Source: G020348185 sp964525045 (GTDB taxonomy: Bacteria; Nitrospirota; Nitrospiria; Nitrospirales; UBA8639). From it: a stretch of 64,000 nt of DNA. Positions 53,758 to 63,104 of the stretch are shown here, piece after piece (positions within the stretch are counted from its first letter, which is position 1; each line of letters starts with the position of its first letter). The position numbers were made by a program, and so were the translations under genes. The stretch covers positions 124,001-188,000 of the forward strand of contig CAZGFD010000002.1 of the NCBI GenBank assembly GCA_964525045.1, in the 5' to 3' direction. The notes under the pieces were generated by a model that saw only the letters and a program-made list of their open reading frames with translations, was not told where the DNA came from and ran no database searches.

Positions 53758-54210
53758 TTAATCCGGTTTTGCCTTTTTGGGTGAGGGGGTCAACTCCGCC
53801 CTTTGGATACGTCCTTTCTCATCCGTCGCATCAACCTTTAACATTCGCTTCCCGTCACTTTTAAAGAGGGTCATCGTAATCGTCCCTTCTTGGTCCGATC
53901 TGGGTGAAACCAGCTTTCCGTCCTCTATGTGAAGAATCCCCTCTCCTGTCCATGCGCCAATCGTTCGAATGGCGGAGAACTTGAATGTTCCGTCCTTTCT
54001 TATGGTGACCTTGGCCCAATTCTGTTCCCGGACCATTTTGGGTTCCATCCAGGTCATTCCTTCCCAATTCCCTGCCACCCTATGGAAATTTAATATTTTT
54101 TCTTCTTGCCAGTTGAGAGATTCGGAAGGGGGAACCTCAGCACAGGACACTGCCGCCATGCAAACCACAATCAGAATCAGGTACGTGACATCTCGAGTCC
54201 CAAACAACAT
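53758..54210 (-). CDS. Small lipoprotein of unknown function
   Basis: The 150-residue protein has a signal with lipobox (AAVSCA, Cys about 23) and AAAGGAG 6 nt before the ATG. The mature part (VAGNWEGMTWMEPKM, then GTFKFSAIRTIGAWTGEGIL and VSPRSDQEGTITMTLFKSDG) has the look of a small beta-barrel in which W and G recur as in lipocalin-type folds, but no family is recognised. It ends in a Lys-rich tail. It is flanked by convergent and divergent genes and so is probably monocistronic. Confidence 0.75.
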   Translation of the reverse strand: MLFGTRDVTYLILIVVCMAAVSCAEVPPSESLNWQEEKILNFHRVAGNWEGMTWMEPKMVREQNWAKVTIRKDGTFKFSAIRTIGAWTGEGILHIEDGKLVSPRSDQEGTITMTLFKSDGKRMLKVDATDEKGRIQRAELTPSPKKAKPD

Positions 54211-54471
54211 CGTATTCTCCTTTTTTCGTTTTTAAAGATGGGAGCATACAAAAAGGATTCACCAACTTCGTAGCCCCCACACCGCAATACTTCATTGATC
54301 TTAACTGATTGTTTTAGCCCATAGCCAGAACAAACCCACTCCGCGGTTTACCCGTCAGCTTAACCCGGTGAGCGACCATGAGGAATCGGGCGTTATTCAC
54401 TTGAATTCTTTGCATCATGCTCACAATTATGAGAAAGTACATTTGATTTTTTCATAGAAAGGCATTGGAAG

Positions 54472-55191
54472 ATGAGGGCACTAAGACCACATATGTGGGA
54501 GGGCATTGCTGGGATCCTGGTGTTGTTTTGTTTAAGCTGTACCTCTGCGCCAAAAGAACAGCCAATCCAATTTTCCGGATTTCTTGGTTATTACACCGGA
54601 TTTAGGCCTTCGCCGGATGAACCCGGAAGTTGGGCCTATGAAAAACCTGGGCTCGATCTCAGACCTTACCAAACGGTTATGGTTGACCCCCTTGTCATTT
54701 GGAATAACCCGGATCCCAAAAAAGGGGGAATCAATGACGTTGATGCCTGGAAACTGCAACTTACCTTCCGAGACAGAATCGTCAAGGCCCTTGGCGATGC
54801 CTATTCCGTGGCTGATCGTCCCGGGCCACAGGTTCTGCGCATTAGGGCTGCTCTCACGGACGTAGCGGAGGACAAGGCTAAATCATATTCCCAAAGCCGG
54901 CTTCTGGGTGCAACAGGTGACCTCCTTATGCGGTCCACGGAAACTCTTTTCAGCACTAACATTCTTGAAGGGAAAGCGACTCTTGAAGCAGAACTTCTGG
55001 ACTCCCAAACCGGCGAACGTCTGGTCGGATATATCGAAAAAAGAGAAAGTTCCAAGACCTATACCGATAACCGGCACAACTTAGGCCCTATTATTGAGAT
55101 CTTCGATTATTGGGCTAAAAAGCTACGTCATCGATTAGATAGAGCAAGGGGTAACCGGAAAAATATAGAGATCCGTGGCTCACGACGTTAG
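54472..55191 (+). CDS. Second DUF3313 lipoprotein
   Basis: The 239-residue protein has a signal with lipobox (LSCTSA, Cys about 24). It then shows the DUF3313 order: SGFLGYYTGFRPSPDEPGSW, LRPYQTVMVDPLVIWNN, QVLRIRAALTDVAEDKA, ATLEAELLDSQTGERLVGYI and FDYWAKKLRHRLDRAR. Compared with the copy at 43958-44671 it has the more usual YxxxxxDPLxI form. Start ATG with GGAAG upstream. Function unknown. Confidence 0.9.
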   Translation: MRALRPHMWEGIAGILVLFCLSCTSAPKEQPIQFSGFLGYYTGFRPSPDEPGSWAYEKPGLDLRPYQTVMVDPLVIWNNPDPKKGGINDVDAWKLQLTFRDRIVKALGDAYSVADRPGPQVLRIRAALTDVAEDKAKSYSQSRLLGATGDLLMRSTETLFSTNILEGKATLEAELLDSQTGERLVGYIEKRESSKTYTDNRHNLGPIIEIFDYWAKKLRHRLDRARGNRKNIEIRGSRR

Positions 55192-55214
55192 CGACCTATT
55201 CCACAAAACAGAAC

Positions 55215-55622
55215 TTACGAACATGATGAGCGAACGGGTTGAGGTTGCTCAATCGCCGAGTGGATCAATGTTAAAAGTCTATCGAAGTTTAATGGTTTGA
55301 AGACCGTCGAATACGCCCCTGCAATCCTTGCAAGGCCTTCCAAATCTTTACTCTGATCGGCCGTTAAGAGGATCACGGGAATCTCCTTCAGCCATTCTTT
55401 CCTTGCCAATGCTCTAATAAGCTCTAATCCATTCATTTCCGGCATCATAAAATCCGTGATCACTAAATCCACGGTACGCGATGAAATCCCGGCCAAAGCC
55501 TGTTTTGCATTATTCGCGGTTGAAATGGAATATCCTTTTGATTCCAGGAGATCGGCAAGTATCAGTTGGTGATCTTCTTCATCATCCACGATCATTATAT
55601 GTCTTGTTTCCACGATTACCAT
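55215..55622 (-). CDS. Single-domain response regulator
   Basis: The 135-residue protein is only a receiver domain (CheY-like). The acidic pair DDEED is near residue 13, the phosphoacceptor Asp is in LVITDFMMPEMNG (about 57), a Thr is in ILLTAD (about 87) and the conserved Lys is in VFKPLNF (about 109). It has no output domain, so it must act through a partner protein. The closest kinase candidates are in the cluster at 57-64 kb, but a pairing is not shown. It converges on the DUF3313 gene. Confidence 0.9.
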   Translation of the reverse strand: MVIVETRHIMIVDDEEDHQLILADLLESKGYSISTANNAKQALAGISSRTVDLVITDFMMPEMNGLELIRALARKEWLKEIPVILLTADQSKDLEGLARIAGAYSTVFKPLNFDRLLTLIHSAIEQPQPVRSSCS

Positions 55623-55703
55623 TCCATTCTAGAGCACACTGCTCCAACTCATCATGTGGCTATCCTTCGAATCTCTCCTTAACCAATAGGTTGACTGTTT
55701 ATC

Positions 55704-56306
55704 CTACCTCATTGGTGATTCATATGCGGAGATCCATGCCAACTCATACACCCCAGTCAGTCTTTCCATATTCAACCTCCCTATGTCAGAGCTTCCCTGT
55801 CCATGTATCGTTTTAAAGAGATCGAATTCATCAACATTCGGAAGCCAAACTATTCGACCGGCGACTGTTATGATGCGATTGGTCAAGGACATGCGAAAGC
55901 CGGGATCTAAAATGAGGGAGCTATCCTTAACTTTGGAATCTATAAAGGAGAATTCACTTTTGCTTTGATTCGAATCCAGGCCTGGCCAAGCCCTGGAATT
56001 GGAAGCAACTCTTCCCAGATCATCATTCTGAATCGCACCCTCTACCTGATAGTAGTCATAACTCCCGTTTGAGGGAATCGAAAAAATCTCTTTCGCGGGA
56101 ACGGGTCCAGAGGTTAAGCCTAAAAACAACAGCCCGATCCCTACCGTGATAAACGAGAATCCCGAAGCTAATCGAATTCCCTCCCCTCCATCGGTAGACT
56201 TTGACGCCACCCATTTTCTTATAGACAGGGGAAAATACAGCATTCCAGCTATGAGGAGTGTTCCGAATAAAACCTCCTCGATCGGTGTCATATCTGGTAC
56301 GGTCAT
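55704..56306 (-). CDS. Hypothetical membrane protein
   Basis: The 200-residue protein has two predicted membrane helices (about 10-28 and 49-67) and a soluble C-terminal part. That part contains the VEGAIQNDDLGRVASNS region and the strand-rich ITVAGRIVWLPNVDEFDLF, and no family is recognised. AAGGAGG 7 nt before the ATG supports the start. It may lie in one transcription unit with the lone receiver gene downstream (81 nt gap). Function unknown. Confidence 0.65.
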   Translation of the reverse strand: MTVPDMTPIEEVLFGTLLIAGMLYFPLSIRKWVASKSTDGGEGIRLASGFSFITVGIGLLFLGLTSGPVPAKEIFSIPSNGSYDYYQVEGAIQNDDLGRVASNSRAWPGLDSNQSKSEFSFIDSKVKDSSLILDPGFRMSLTNRIITVAGRIVWLPNVDEFDLFKTIHGQGSSDIGRLNMERLTGVYELAWISAYESPMR

Positions 56307-56378
56307 GGCGGCCTCCTTATATAAATAATCAGAGTGGAATTTGAATTCACGCTAAACTTTGTTGAGTGTTGCGTCTGC

Positions 56379-56612
56379 TCATTTCTCATCCTTGGATTCC
56401 GGAGAGGTTTCTTCGACACTTTGACCCTGAAGATTAGAGTCCCCTTTCGAATGTTGAAAAAGTTGACAGCCGGATTCTGCTAACACTCGTTGTGCTTCTT
56501 CCAAATTTTTTTTTGCTATTTGGCGCATATCCGCATATGTCTGAGCCCTTAGAATTAATGGAGAATTGTCTTCCCCTGGCCCTTCCTTTAAATTTTCTGT
56601 TCTATCCACCAT
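56379..56612 (-). CDS. Small hypothetical cytoplasmic protein
   Basis: About 77 residues from the ATG at 56612, which has TTGGAGGG just upstream; the longer TTG reading begins inside that site. There is no signal or membrane segment. The middle (TYADMRQIAKKNLEEAQRVL) is a probable amphipathic helix, with one Cys; both ends are Glu/Ser-rich and likely disordered. No family is recognised. It precedes the membrane protein gene by 72 nt on the same strand. Confidence 0.55.
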   Translation of the reverse strand: MVDRTENLKEGPGEDNSPLILRAQTYADMRQIAKKNLEEAQRVLAESGCQLFQHSKGDSNLQGQSVEETSPESKDEK

Positions 56613-56624
56613 TCTTCCCTCCAA

Positions 56625-57176
56625 TTGCTTTATATACCTCCGACCTGAAATTTCCTGCTTGGTAGGTTAATATGGCAAAGAAGATGCCAGACGGGTTTTT
56701 CACTGTAAATTCTTAAATTTTCCTTTAATTTCAATAACTTGAAATAATGAAAAGAATTGGGGAAATCATTATAAAAACCACTTTCGATCCACCTTATTTC
56801 ACAGGGCCTCGGTATCCCGTGGCGATTTAGAGATAAGGGATGATTGGGGAGATTTGTTTAAAAAAAAGGCAGACGAATAATACCGGGGGGATCCGGTTTC
56901 ACATTAGAGGGTCGTGGCGCCATCCAATGGCGCCTTATTTGGATACTGACGCCGTTTGAATTGGAAAAATTTGTGTGTCGGGGTTTTGTAAATAAGGGTA
57001 GGGCCCCTCTGGAAGATTTGCTTGGTCACGGGCAGCACCTGCCTGCGCGAGGCCGCCTTCAGCCTTCGTAGCCACTTCGGCGAAGAAGGCCCGGCGGAAG
57101 CCGAAAAGAGGCGGCAGCGCCAAACCTGAAACATGAAAACCGCAACTTCTCTCTTGTGCGATGTAAAACAGAAAGG
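56625..57176 (+). other. Intergenic region with repeat-like sequence
   Basis: About 550 nt without a gene. The right half (56930-57140) contains GC-rich inverted-repeat-like sequence (GCCATCCAATGGC at 56920-56932, and CTTCGTAGCCACTTCGGCGA at about 57065-57084) and ends in the dispersed motif AAACCTGAAAC. It looks like an intergenic repeat unit rather than coding DNA; the 76-codon minus-strand frame across it is not convincing. Confidence 0.45.
57122..57140 (+). repeat. Dispersed intergenic motif, copy 2
   Basis: AAACCTGAAACATGAAAAC, sharing 16 of the first 17 bases with the copy at 44865-44883, again in non-coding DNA just past the end of a minus-strand gene. Confidence 0.5.
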
Positions 57177-58700
57177 TTAGGCCGTCGTCCGGGTGATTTT
57201 GATCCCCAATTTTTGCAGGCGGGAACGTAAGGTACTTGGGCGGAGCCCTAAAATCGTAGCAGCACCTTTGGGACCTTCAATGACATTGTTGGTCTCATGA
57301 AGAACGCGAAGAATATGGGTTCGTTCAACGTCTTCGAGGGTGGCAGATGCTGCATTCTCCGACTCACCCGGATCGCCGGGATGCTGAAAAGCGTCTCCCA
57401 GTTCAGGAATATCCTGTCTCCCCAAAACAGAGCCATGAGCTAAAATTACTCCTCGTTCAATGATATTTTCTAATTCTCGCACGTTGCCGGGCCAATGATA
57501 GGATTGTAATTTCATCATCGCTTCCCTTGAAACGCTTTTGATGGCTTTGCCGGTTTTGCCCGTAAACTTTTGTAGAAAATGATTCACCAGCAAAGGGATG
57601 TCCTCTTTTCGATCTCGAAGGGGGGGACCTTCTATTGGGAAGACATTTAATCGATAATATAAATCTTCCCGAAACTCCCCGGCTTTGACTGCCTGCTCGA
57701 GGTGACGATTTGTGGCCGCAATAATTCTGACATTGACCCTGACGGTCGAAGGATTACCAAGTCTCTCAAATTCTCCTTCCTGAAGAATTCGAAGAAGTTT
57801 GGCTTGGAGTTCCAATGGCAAGTCCCCAATTTCATCGAGAAAAATGGTCCCTTTATCAGCCAATTCAAAGCGGCCGATTTTCTTAGCAAGGGCTCCCGTA
57901 AACGCTCCCTTTTCATGGCCGAACAATTCGGATTCAATGAGATTCGTGGGCAACGCAGCACAGTTGACCTTGACCAATGGTCGATCGGCTCGGCCACTGG
58001 AAAAATGAACGGCACGAGCCAGCAACTCCTTCCCTGTTCCGGATTCCCCGAGGATCAAAACCGTCGCATCAGTTTTGGCGACCTGTTCCACTTTGTGGAG
58101 TATCTCTGTCATCACCTGACTCTGACTAATAATGTCCTGGAAATTGTGAGTGAGTTGTATTTCTTCTTGTAAGTAAACGTTTTCAGCTTGAAGTCGTTGT
58201 TTAAGTTGTTCCACCTCCGAAAGAGCCGAGCTCAGTTCGGCGGTGCGCTCAGCCACCCGTCGTTCCAAAGACTGATTAACTTCTTGTAACTTTTTCTGTA
58301 ATGACCGAAGCATCAAATGTGTGTTGACTCTAGCCAACACCTCTTCATGTTGGATTGGCTTGGTGACATAGTCGACCCCCCCGACCGAAAAACCTTTGAC
58401 TTTATCCATAGTTTCTGAAAGGGCCGTCATGAAGATGACGGGAATATCCGCGGTCTTCTCTTTGGCCTTTAGCTGTCGGCACGTTTCAAACCCATCAATG
58501 CCGGGCATCATGACATCCAAGAGAATGAGGTCTGGAAGGTCATGATCGATCTGTTCTAAGGCGCTTTCCCCATCCACGGCGACCGACACTTGAAAGCCTT
58601 GTTCGTTAAAAAAATTTACCAGGATCTCTAAATTGGACGCGGTGTCATCAACCAGAAGAATGGATTCTTTTTTTGAATTTTCAACACTCATACGGTTCAC
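57177..58700 (-). CDS. Receiver-sigma-54 activator response regulator
   Basis: The 507-residue protein has a receiver domain (residues 12-130, phosphoacceptor Asp62 in LLDVMMPG, Lys in VTKPIQH). A coiled coil follows (about 138-195), then an AAA+ sigma-54 activator domain with GESGTGKE and GAFTGA, and a C-terminal Fis-type helix-turn-helix (VERTHILRVLHETN to LRPSTLRSRLQKLG). It should activate sigma-54 promoters when phosphorylated, in contrast to the FHA-controlled activator at 6448-7797. Its receiver is nearly the same as that of the cyclase gene upstream. The start may be GTG 58700 or ATG 58691. It is the last gene of the minus-strand signalling cluster. Confidence 0.95.
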   Translation of the reverse strand: MNRMSVENSKKESILLVDDTASNLEILVNFFNEQGFQVSVAVDGESALEQIDHDLPDLILLDVMMPGIDGFETCRQLKAKEKTADIPVIFMTALSETMDKVKGFSVGGVDYVTKPIQHEEVLARVNTHLMLRSLQKKLQEVNQSLERRVAERTAELSSALSEVEQLKQRLQAENVYLQEEIQLTHNFQDIISQSQVMTEILHKVEQVAKTDATVLILGESGTGKELLARAVHFSSGRADRPLVKVNCAALPTNLIESELFGHEKGAFTGALAKKIGRFELADKGTIFLDEIGDLPLELQAKLLRILQEGEFERLGNPSTVRVNVRIIAATNRHLEQAVKAGEFREDLYYRLNVFPIEGPPLRDRKEDIPLLVNHFLQKFTGKTGKAIKSVSREAMMKLQSYHWPGNVRELENIIERGVILAHGSVLGRQDIPELGDAFQHPGDPGESENAASATLEDVERTHILRVLHETNNVIEGPKGAATILGLRPSTLRSRLQKLGIKITRTTA

Positions 58701-58808
58701 AATTCAAATCCGGGAAGACCACAAATCTCTTTTACCACAACCTTCAACATTCGCGCTTACTTTTACCCTTCGACCTTTTCGACGATTATCCCTTTGGCTA
58801 TCAAGCAT

Positions 58809-59861
58809 TCATGTGAGGTCCCGCCTACCTTTTAATAAATAAGTCTTGATTTTCCCTTTGCCTTTCACCTCAATTTCGCCTCGATCTTCAAAGGCATACG
58901 TATCCCGAAGCTGCTCATAGGATTTGTCGGTCACCTGGATTTCATTGGGCAAGCCATACGACTCCATTCGACTGGCTACATTCACGGTATCGCCCCATAA
59001 ATCGTAACTAAACTTCTTTGTTCCGATTACCCCTGCGACGACCGGACCTGAATTGATCCCGATCCTCACCGCAAATGTCATCTGATGTTTATCATTGTAT
59101 TTCAGCACTTCCTCCTTTATGCCCAATGCTAATTCCGCAATCGCCCGAGAATGATCTGATCGATGGGTCGGCGCGCCTCCAACGACCATATAGCAATCCC
59201 CGATGGTTTTAATTTTTTCCAACTTCAACGCTTCTACCAGATTATCAAAACTTGAAAATAAGGCATTCAAGACTTCAATAAGAATCTTTGGGTCCTGATT
59301 GGCGGAAAAACCCGTAAACCCAACGATATCCGCGAACAAGACCGAGACGTCGGAAAAACTTTCCGCGGCGACGGTCCCTTCCTGTTTCAACTGATTGACG
59401 ATTGATTGAGGCAACACATTGAGCAGCAGGCGGTCCGCCTCACGTTCCTTTTCTTCCAGGTGCTGTTGCAACCGGCGAAGCTTGAGATGCGTCGTGACAC
59501 GCGCCAACACCTCTTCGTGTTGAATGGGTTTGGTGACATAGTCCACCGCACCAGCGGAAAATCCTTTGACTTTGTCAACGGTATCGGTCAGTGCGGTCAT
59601 GAAGATGATCGGTATATCTGCCGTTTCCTCATCGGCTTTCAAACGACGGCATGTTTCAAAGCCATCAATACCTGGCATCATGACATCCAACAGAATCAAT
59701 TCGGGCCTGGCATGGGGAATTTGTTCTATAGCACTCTCTCCATCCATGGCAACAAAGACATCAAAGCCCTGCTCAGAAAAGAAATCAACTAAAATTTCCA
59801 AATTGGTGGGAGTATCATCAACGATTAAAAGAGAGCCGGGTTTGTTCTGTTCTTCCTTCAC
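58809..59861 (-). CDS. Receiver domain fused to class III adenylate cyclase
   Basis: The 350-residue protein has a receiver domain (8-128, phosphoacceptor Asp59), a short coiled linker (about 130-165) and a class III nucleotidyl cyclase domain. Metal-binding Asp residues lie in VLFADIVGFTG (Asp178) and IGDCYM (Asp222). The substrate-specifying positions are Lys in EKIKTIGD and Asp in YDLWGDTVN, which point to ATP, so it should make cAMP rather than cGMP. SRMESYGLPNEIQVT is the typical transition-state Asn/Arg region. Activity is expected to depend on phosphorylation of the receiver. It overlaps the end of the hybrid kinase gene by 4 nt (ATGA), so kinase and cyclase are made together and probably form a pair. 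Confidence 0.94.
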   Translation of the reverse strand: MKEEQNKPGSLLIVDDTPTNLEILVDFFSEQGFDVFVAMDGESAIEQIPHARPELILLDVMMPGIDGFETCRRLKADEETADIPIIFMTALTDTVDKVKGFSAGAVDYVTKPIQHEEVLARVTTHLKLRRLQQHLEEKEREADRLLLNVLPQSIVNQLKQEGTVAAESFSDVSVLFADIVGFTGFSANQDPKILIEVLNALFSSFDNLVEALKLEKIKTIGDCYMVVGGAPTHRSDHSRAIAELALGIKEEVLKYNDKHQMTFAVRIGINSGPVVAGVIGTKKFSYDLWGDTVNVASRMESYGLPNEIQVTDKSYEQLRDTYAFEDRGEIEVKGKGKIKTYLLKGRRDLT

Positions 59862-62800
59862 GACTGTTCCTCCAAATACGGTCTTAGAAACTCGCAGAGT
59901 TTTCTCAAATTGAACCCCTTGGCATAGTGACGAAGCGTGGCCGTAAACGGGTGATACTTCATCCCAAGTTGTTCCAACCTCGCAATGTGTTCCCGCACAC
60001 CCATGATTTGTCCCTTCTTAGCCGAATTATAGAGTTCTTGCAACTCGCCTGCCGGGGGTGAAATGAATTCTGAAGTGGTCTGTGGAGTGGAGGGCTCCGA
60101 AAATGGGGCACCTTCATATTCCCAATCTATACCGGCATGTTTCTGTAATAAGGCAAAAAGGCTCTCGGTTCGTATGGGTTTGGGAAGGAAGTCATTACAA
60201 CCGGCCGCTAAACTGTTTTGTCGGTTTTCTTCAAATACACTAGCGGAAGAGGCAATCACCACCACATCCTTCAAATCAGGGACTTGCCGAATTTGTCGAG
60301 TGGCTTCAAATCCATCCATGACCGGCATGACCAAATCCATGAAGATCACATCCGGTCTCCATTCAAGGGTCTGGTCCACAGCTTCACGGCCATCCTGGGA
60401 TTCAGAAATTTCAAACCCCAACGGGGCAAGGATGCTCACCAGAATCGATCGGTTTTCCCTTTTGTCATCAACCACCAGAATCCGTTTGGGAACACCTTTG
60501 AATCCGATAATCCTTCGATCGTTTTGCTCGACATCGGGAGTGGATACTTGGGCTTCAGATAATTCAAGCACAAACCAAAACGTGGTCCCCTTCCCCGGCG
60601 TACTCGTCACGTTCAGAGAACTACCCATTAAAGAGACCAATCTCTTGGAAATGGCCAGACCCAGCCCGGTTCCTTCGATTTGTTGACTACGCGTCCCGAC
60701 CTGTTGAAAGGGTAAAAAAATTTCTTCCAGCTTATTTTGGGAAATCCCGATACCCGTGTCCTCAACCTGAAAACGAAGGGTATGACGTTGGTGATCCGGG
60801 GGCCTTTCCGCTCCGACCTTCAAAATCACCCCCCCCTTATCCGTAAACTTTACGGCATTGCTCAAGAGATTCAGGAGCACTTGTCGTATCCGTTTTTCAT
60901 CACCAAGGACCCCGGTGGGAAGAGGCATGACCGGCTCATAGACAAAAGAGAGGCAGGCCTCCTCAGCCCGGATACGAATAATATCGGCAATAGTCTGAAT
61001 ACAACCAGGCAAATGAAAGGCCGTGAATTGTAATTCCAATTTCCGGGCTTCGATCTTCGAAAGATCAAGGATATCATTAATCAGGGTCAGGAGGTGTTCG
61101 CCGCTCTGTTGAATGACGTCGACCCCCGATTTATAGTGTTCAGCCAGATTGGGATCTCGCTTTAAGATTTGAGCATAGCCCAGGATTCCATTGAGCGGGG
61201 TTCGCAATTCATGGCTCATGTTGGCCAAGAATTCACTCTTGGCTCGATTGGCAGTCTCAGCTTCCTCTTTAGCATGGGCCATCTCTTTCTGTGTTTTTTT
61301 GCGTTCGGTAATATCTCCAAACGTGACAACGGAACCCAGAAATTGCCCCTGTTCATCGCGAATGGGGTTGCTCATCCATTCAATGGGGAAGTGAGTCCCA
61401 TCCTTTCTCCACAATATTTCGTTTTCCCCTCCGTGGCTACCCTCTTCCCTCATCGTCGCAAAAATCGGGCAGGTATCCATGCTACAAGGAGTCCCATCCG
61501 CACGGGTATGATGAAGGGTAGTATGTTGAGGCTTTCCCACCAATTCGTCGACCCTCCATCCAACCATTCGAGCCCCAGCCAGATTGATAAATGAGGTGTT
61601 GCCCTCCGCATCTAAGCCAAAAATCCCTTCTCCAGCCGAATTTAATATCAATTCATTGTGTCGACTTAATTTTTTAAACGCTTCAGCAGTTTTTTGTTGT
61701 TCTACCAATAAGGATTCGGCTTTTTGGTGGTTGGCATCGGCATCGGCCCTGGCTTGGACAAGAGCCCCGACTTGCCGACGAATACCTCTTGAAATAACCC
61801 AAGCCAACACCAAAAAGCCCACGAATGCCAGGCCTATGAGAATAAGCAGATGATTCCTGGAGGTCGTCAGGTTGGCCTCGACTTGTTCCGTGACCGCTTT
61901 GGTGCGCTTTTGTATAACGCCCTTCAGGTCATCGTCAGTACGCTCAATTTGAATCAAAAGGCGCTGGAGTTCTTTCTCCCAATGGCGATGTTCCTTCCGC
62001 AATCGTAATTCATCGCTTCTCAGAGCATACAGTCCTCCTTCCCCAATTTGTACGGTTTGATGATCTTTATCAATCTTGAATCCCCTTCCAAAGATTGCAT
62101 TCTTCAGGGTGACAATCTTATCCGAGGCGAGCTCTTTTGAGATATCCCCGGTTTCGGCGAGAACGACGAGGCTTCGGGTGAGCTTATCCAATGTTGGTTT
62201 GAGCTTGTTATCTTTCAGATCAACCAAGAGATCGGATTGATCCTCGCCAGCTAATCGCTCTATTAACTTTGCGAGTTCCGCTATTTCCCCGTTGAGATCT
62301 GCAATAGGTTTGTTTTGCTCGATCATTTTTTGTGTAAGGTACGACCTTGCCACATGATTAGCTTCTTCCCCACTAGCATTTTGCCAGCGCCTTAACTCAA
62401 GGACTTCCTTCAATCGTCTCTTCCCTTCGATCTTTTCAATCGCCCTCTTTAATTCATTGATACTCTTTCGAACCCTATTCAGGGTCCGCTGCTCATTGGC
62501 ATCATCCTCCACATTCTCATATTGTTTTTTCCATGTATATGCTTTTGCCCACATCTGTGCGATGTCCGCGCCATAGGTCTCCAATTCTATTAGAACTTCC
62601 GATAAAATTGTTTTATTGGAATTGGATTCTCGATACTCTGCAATCAAATTCTTAATGGCATGTACCGATTCCGGAATTCGTTTCTCCCGGAATTTTCCTT
62701 CCACGAGAGCTCTGACCTCGGCTTCACCTGCTATGGCATGTTTTCTTACCTCTTCTGATAATTGCATTAATTCTCGCTCGTATGTTGCTAATTGGGCTCT

Positions 62801-62926
62801 CTGTAATTGAATGGCCGACATATTCCAGCCGATCAAGACAATCGTGACAATTCCACCCATAACCCCGACCGCAACGACGGCCCAAACCATCCACAGAATA
62901 TGTTTCCCTTCTTGAAGGAGCTTCAT
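59858..62926 (-). CDS. Hybrid sensor histidine kinase
   Basis: The 1022-residue protein has an N-terminal membrane helix (about 13-34), a long helical sensor region (about 35-350) and a second helix (about 357-379). A PAS domain (about 428-545, LNSAGEGIFGLDAEGNTSFI), a HisKA domain with HELRTPLNGILGY, an HATPase with N, G1 and G2 boxes (EGTGLGLAISKRLV), a receiver domain (about 830-950; VIFMDLVMPVMDGFEATRQI) and a helical C-terminal region follow. It should autophosphorylate at His in response to a periplasmic signal and pass phosphate through its own receiver to the cyclase downstream. A paralogue continues beyond the window end (63105 on). Start ATG 62926. Confidence 0.95.
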   Translation of the reverse strand: MKLLQEGKHILWMVWAVVAVGVMGGIVTIVLIGWNMSAIQLQRAQLATYERELMQLSEEVRKHAIAGEAEVRALVEGKFREKRIPESVHAIKNLIAEYRESNSNKTILSEVLIELETYGADIAQMWAKAYTWKKQYENVEDDANEQRTLNRVRKSINELKRAIEKIEGKRRLKEVLELRRWQNASGEEANHVARSYLTQKMIEQNKPIADLNGEIAELAKLIERLAGEDQSDLLVDLKDNKLKPTLDKLTRSLVVLAETGDISKELASDKIVTLKNAIFGRGFKIDKDHQTVQIGEGGLYALRSDELRLRKEHRHWEKELQRLLIQIERTDDDLKGVIQKRTKAVTEQVEANLTTSRNHLLILIGLAFVGFLVLAWVISRGIRRQVGALVQARADADANHQKAESLLVEQQKTAEAFKKLSRHNELILNSAGEGIFGLDAEGNTSFINLAGARMVGWRVDELVGKPQHTTLHHTRADGTPCSMDTCPIFATMREEGSHGGENEILWRKDGTHFPIEWMSNPIRDEQGQFLGSVVTFGDITERKKTQKEMAHAKEEAETANRAKSEFLANMSHELRTPLNGILGYAQILKRDPNLAEHYKSGVDVIQQSGEHLLTLINDILDLSKIEARKLELQFTAFHLPGCIQTIADIIRIRAEEACLSFVYEPVMPLPTGVLGDEKRIRQVLLNLLSNAVKFTDKGGVILKVGAERPPDHQRHTLRFQVEDTGIGISQNKLEEIFLPFQQVGTRSQQIEGTGLGLAISKRLVSLMGSSLNVTSTPGKGTTFWFVLELSEAQVSTPDVEQNDRRIIGFKGVPKRILVVDDKRENRSILVSILAPLGFEISESQDGREAVDQTLEWRPDVIFMDLVMPVMDGFEATRQIRQVPDLKDVVVIASSASVFEENRQNSLAAGCNDFLPKPIRTESLFALLQKHAGIDWEYEGAPFSEPSTPQTTSEFISPPAGELQELYNSAKKGQIMGVREHIARLEQLGMKYHPFTATLRHYAKGFNLRKLCEFLRPYLEEQS

Positions 62927-63020
62927 AGATTACTCAATCGGAAGTTGGAGATTCCGTAAAATGATCTTCAATGTTGGGATGCTCAATCGCCTCACAAGGG
63001 CCACGAATAAGAAATGTCGG

Positions 63021-63031
63021 GTTTCAGGTTT
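63021..63031 (-). repeat. Dispersed intergenic motif, inverted copy 3
   Basis: On the minus strand AAACCTGAAAC, the same 11-mer as at 44865-44875 and 57122-57132, in the gap between the two hybrid kinase genes. Confidence 0.4.
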
Positions 63032-63051
63032 CACGTGAAAATCCTAAGAGC

Positions 63052-63075
63052 TTCCTTCTTACTTGCAAGAAGGAA
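63052..63075 (-). terminator. Hairpin after the partial hybrid kinase gene
   Basis: TTCCTTCTT (63052-63060) and AAGAAGGAA (63067-63075) form a 9-bp stem with a 6-nt loop, 30 nt past the stop of the partial kinase gene on the minus strand. The following bases are T-rich only weakly (GCTCTTAGGATTTTC), so it may slow or process the transcript rather than end it. Confidence 0.4.
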
Positions 63076-63104
63076 CGAGAAACCAAAAACTTTCCGCCGT
63101 CCTT

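Noticed and set aside
56904..57134. 76-codon minus-strand frame
   Set aside because: Lies over inverted-repeat intergenic DNA; composition does not look coding.
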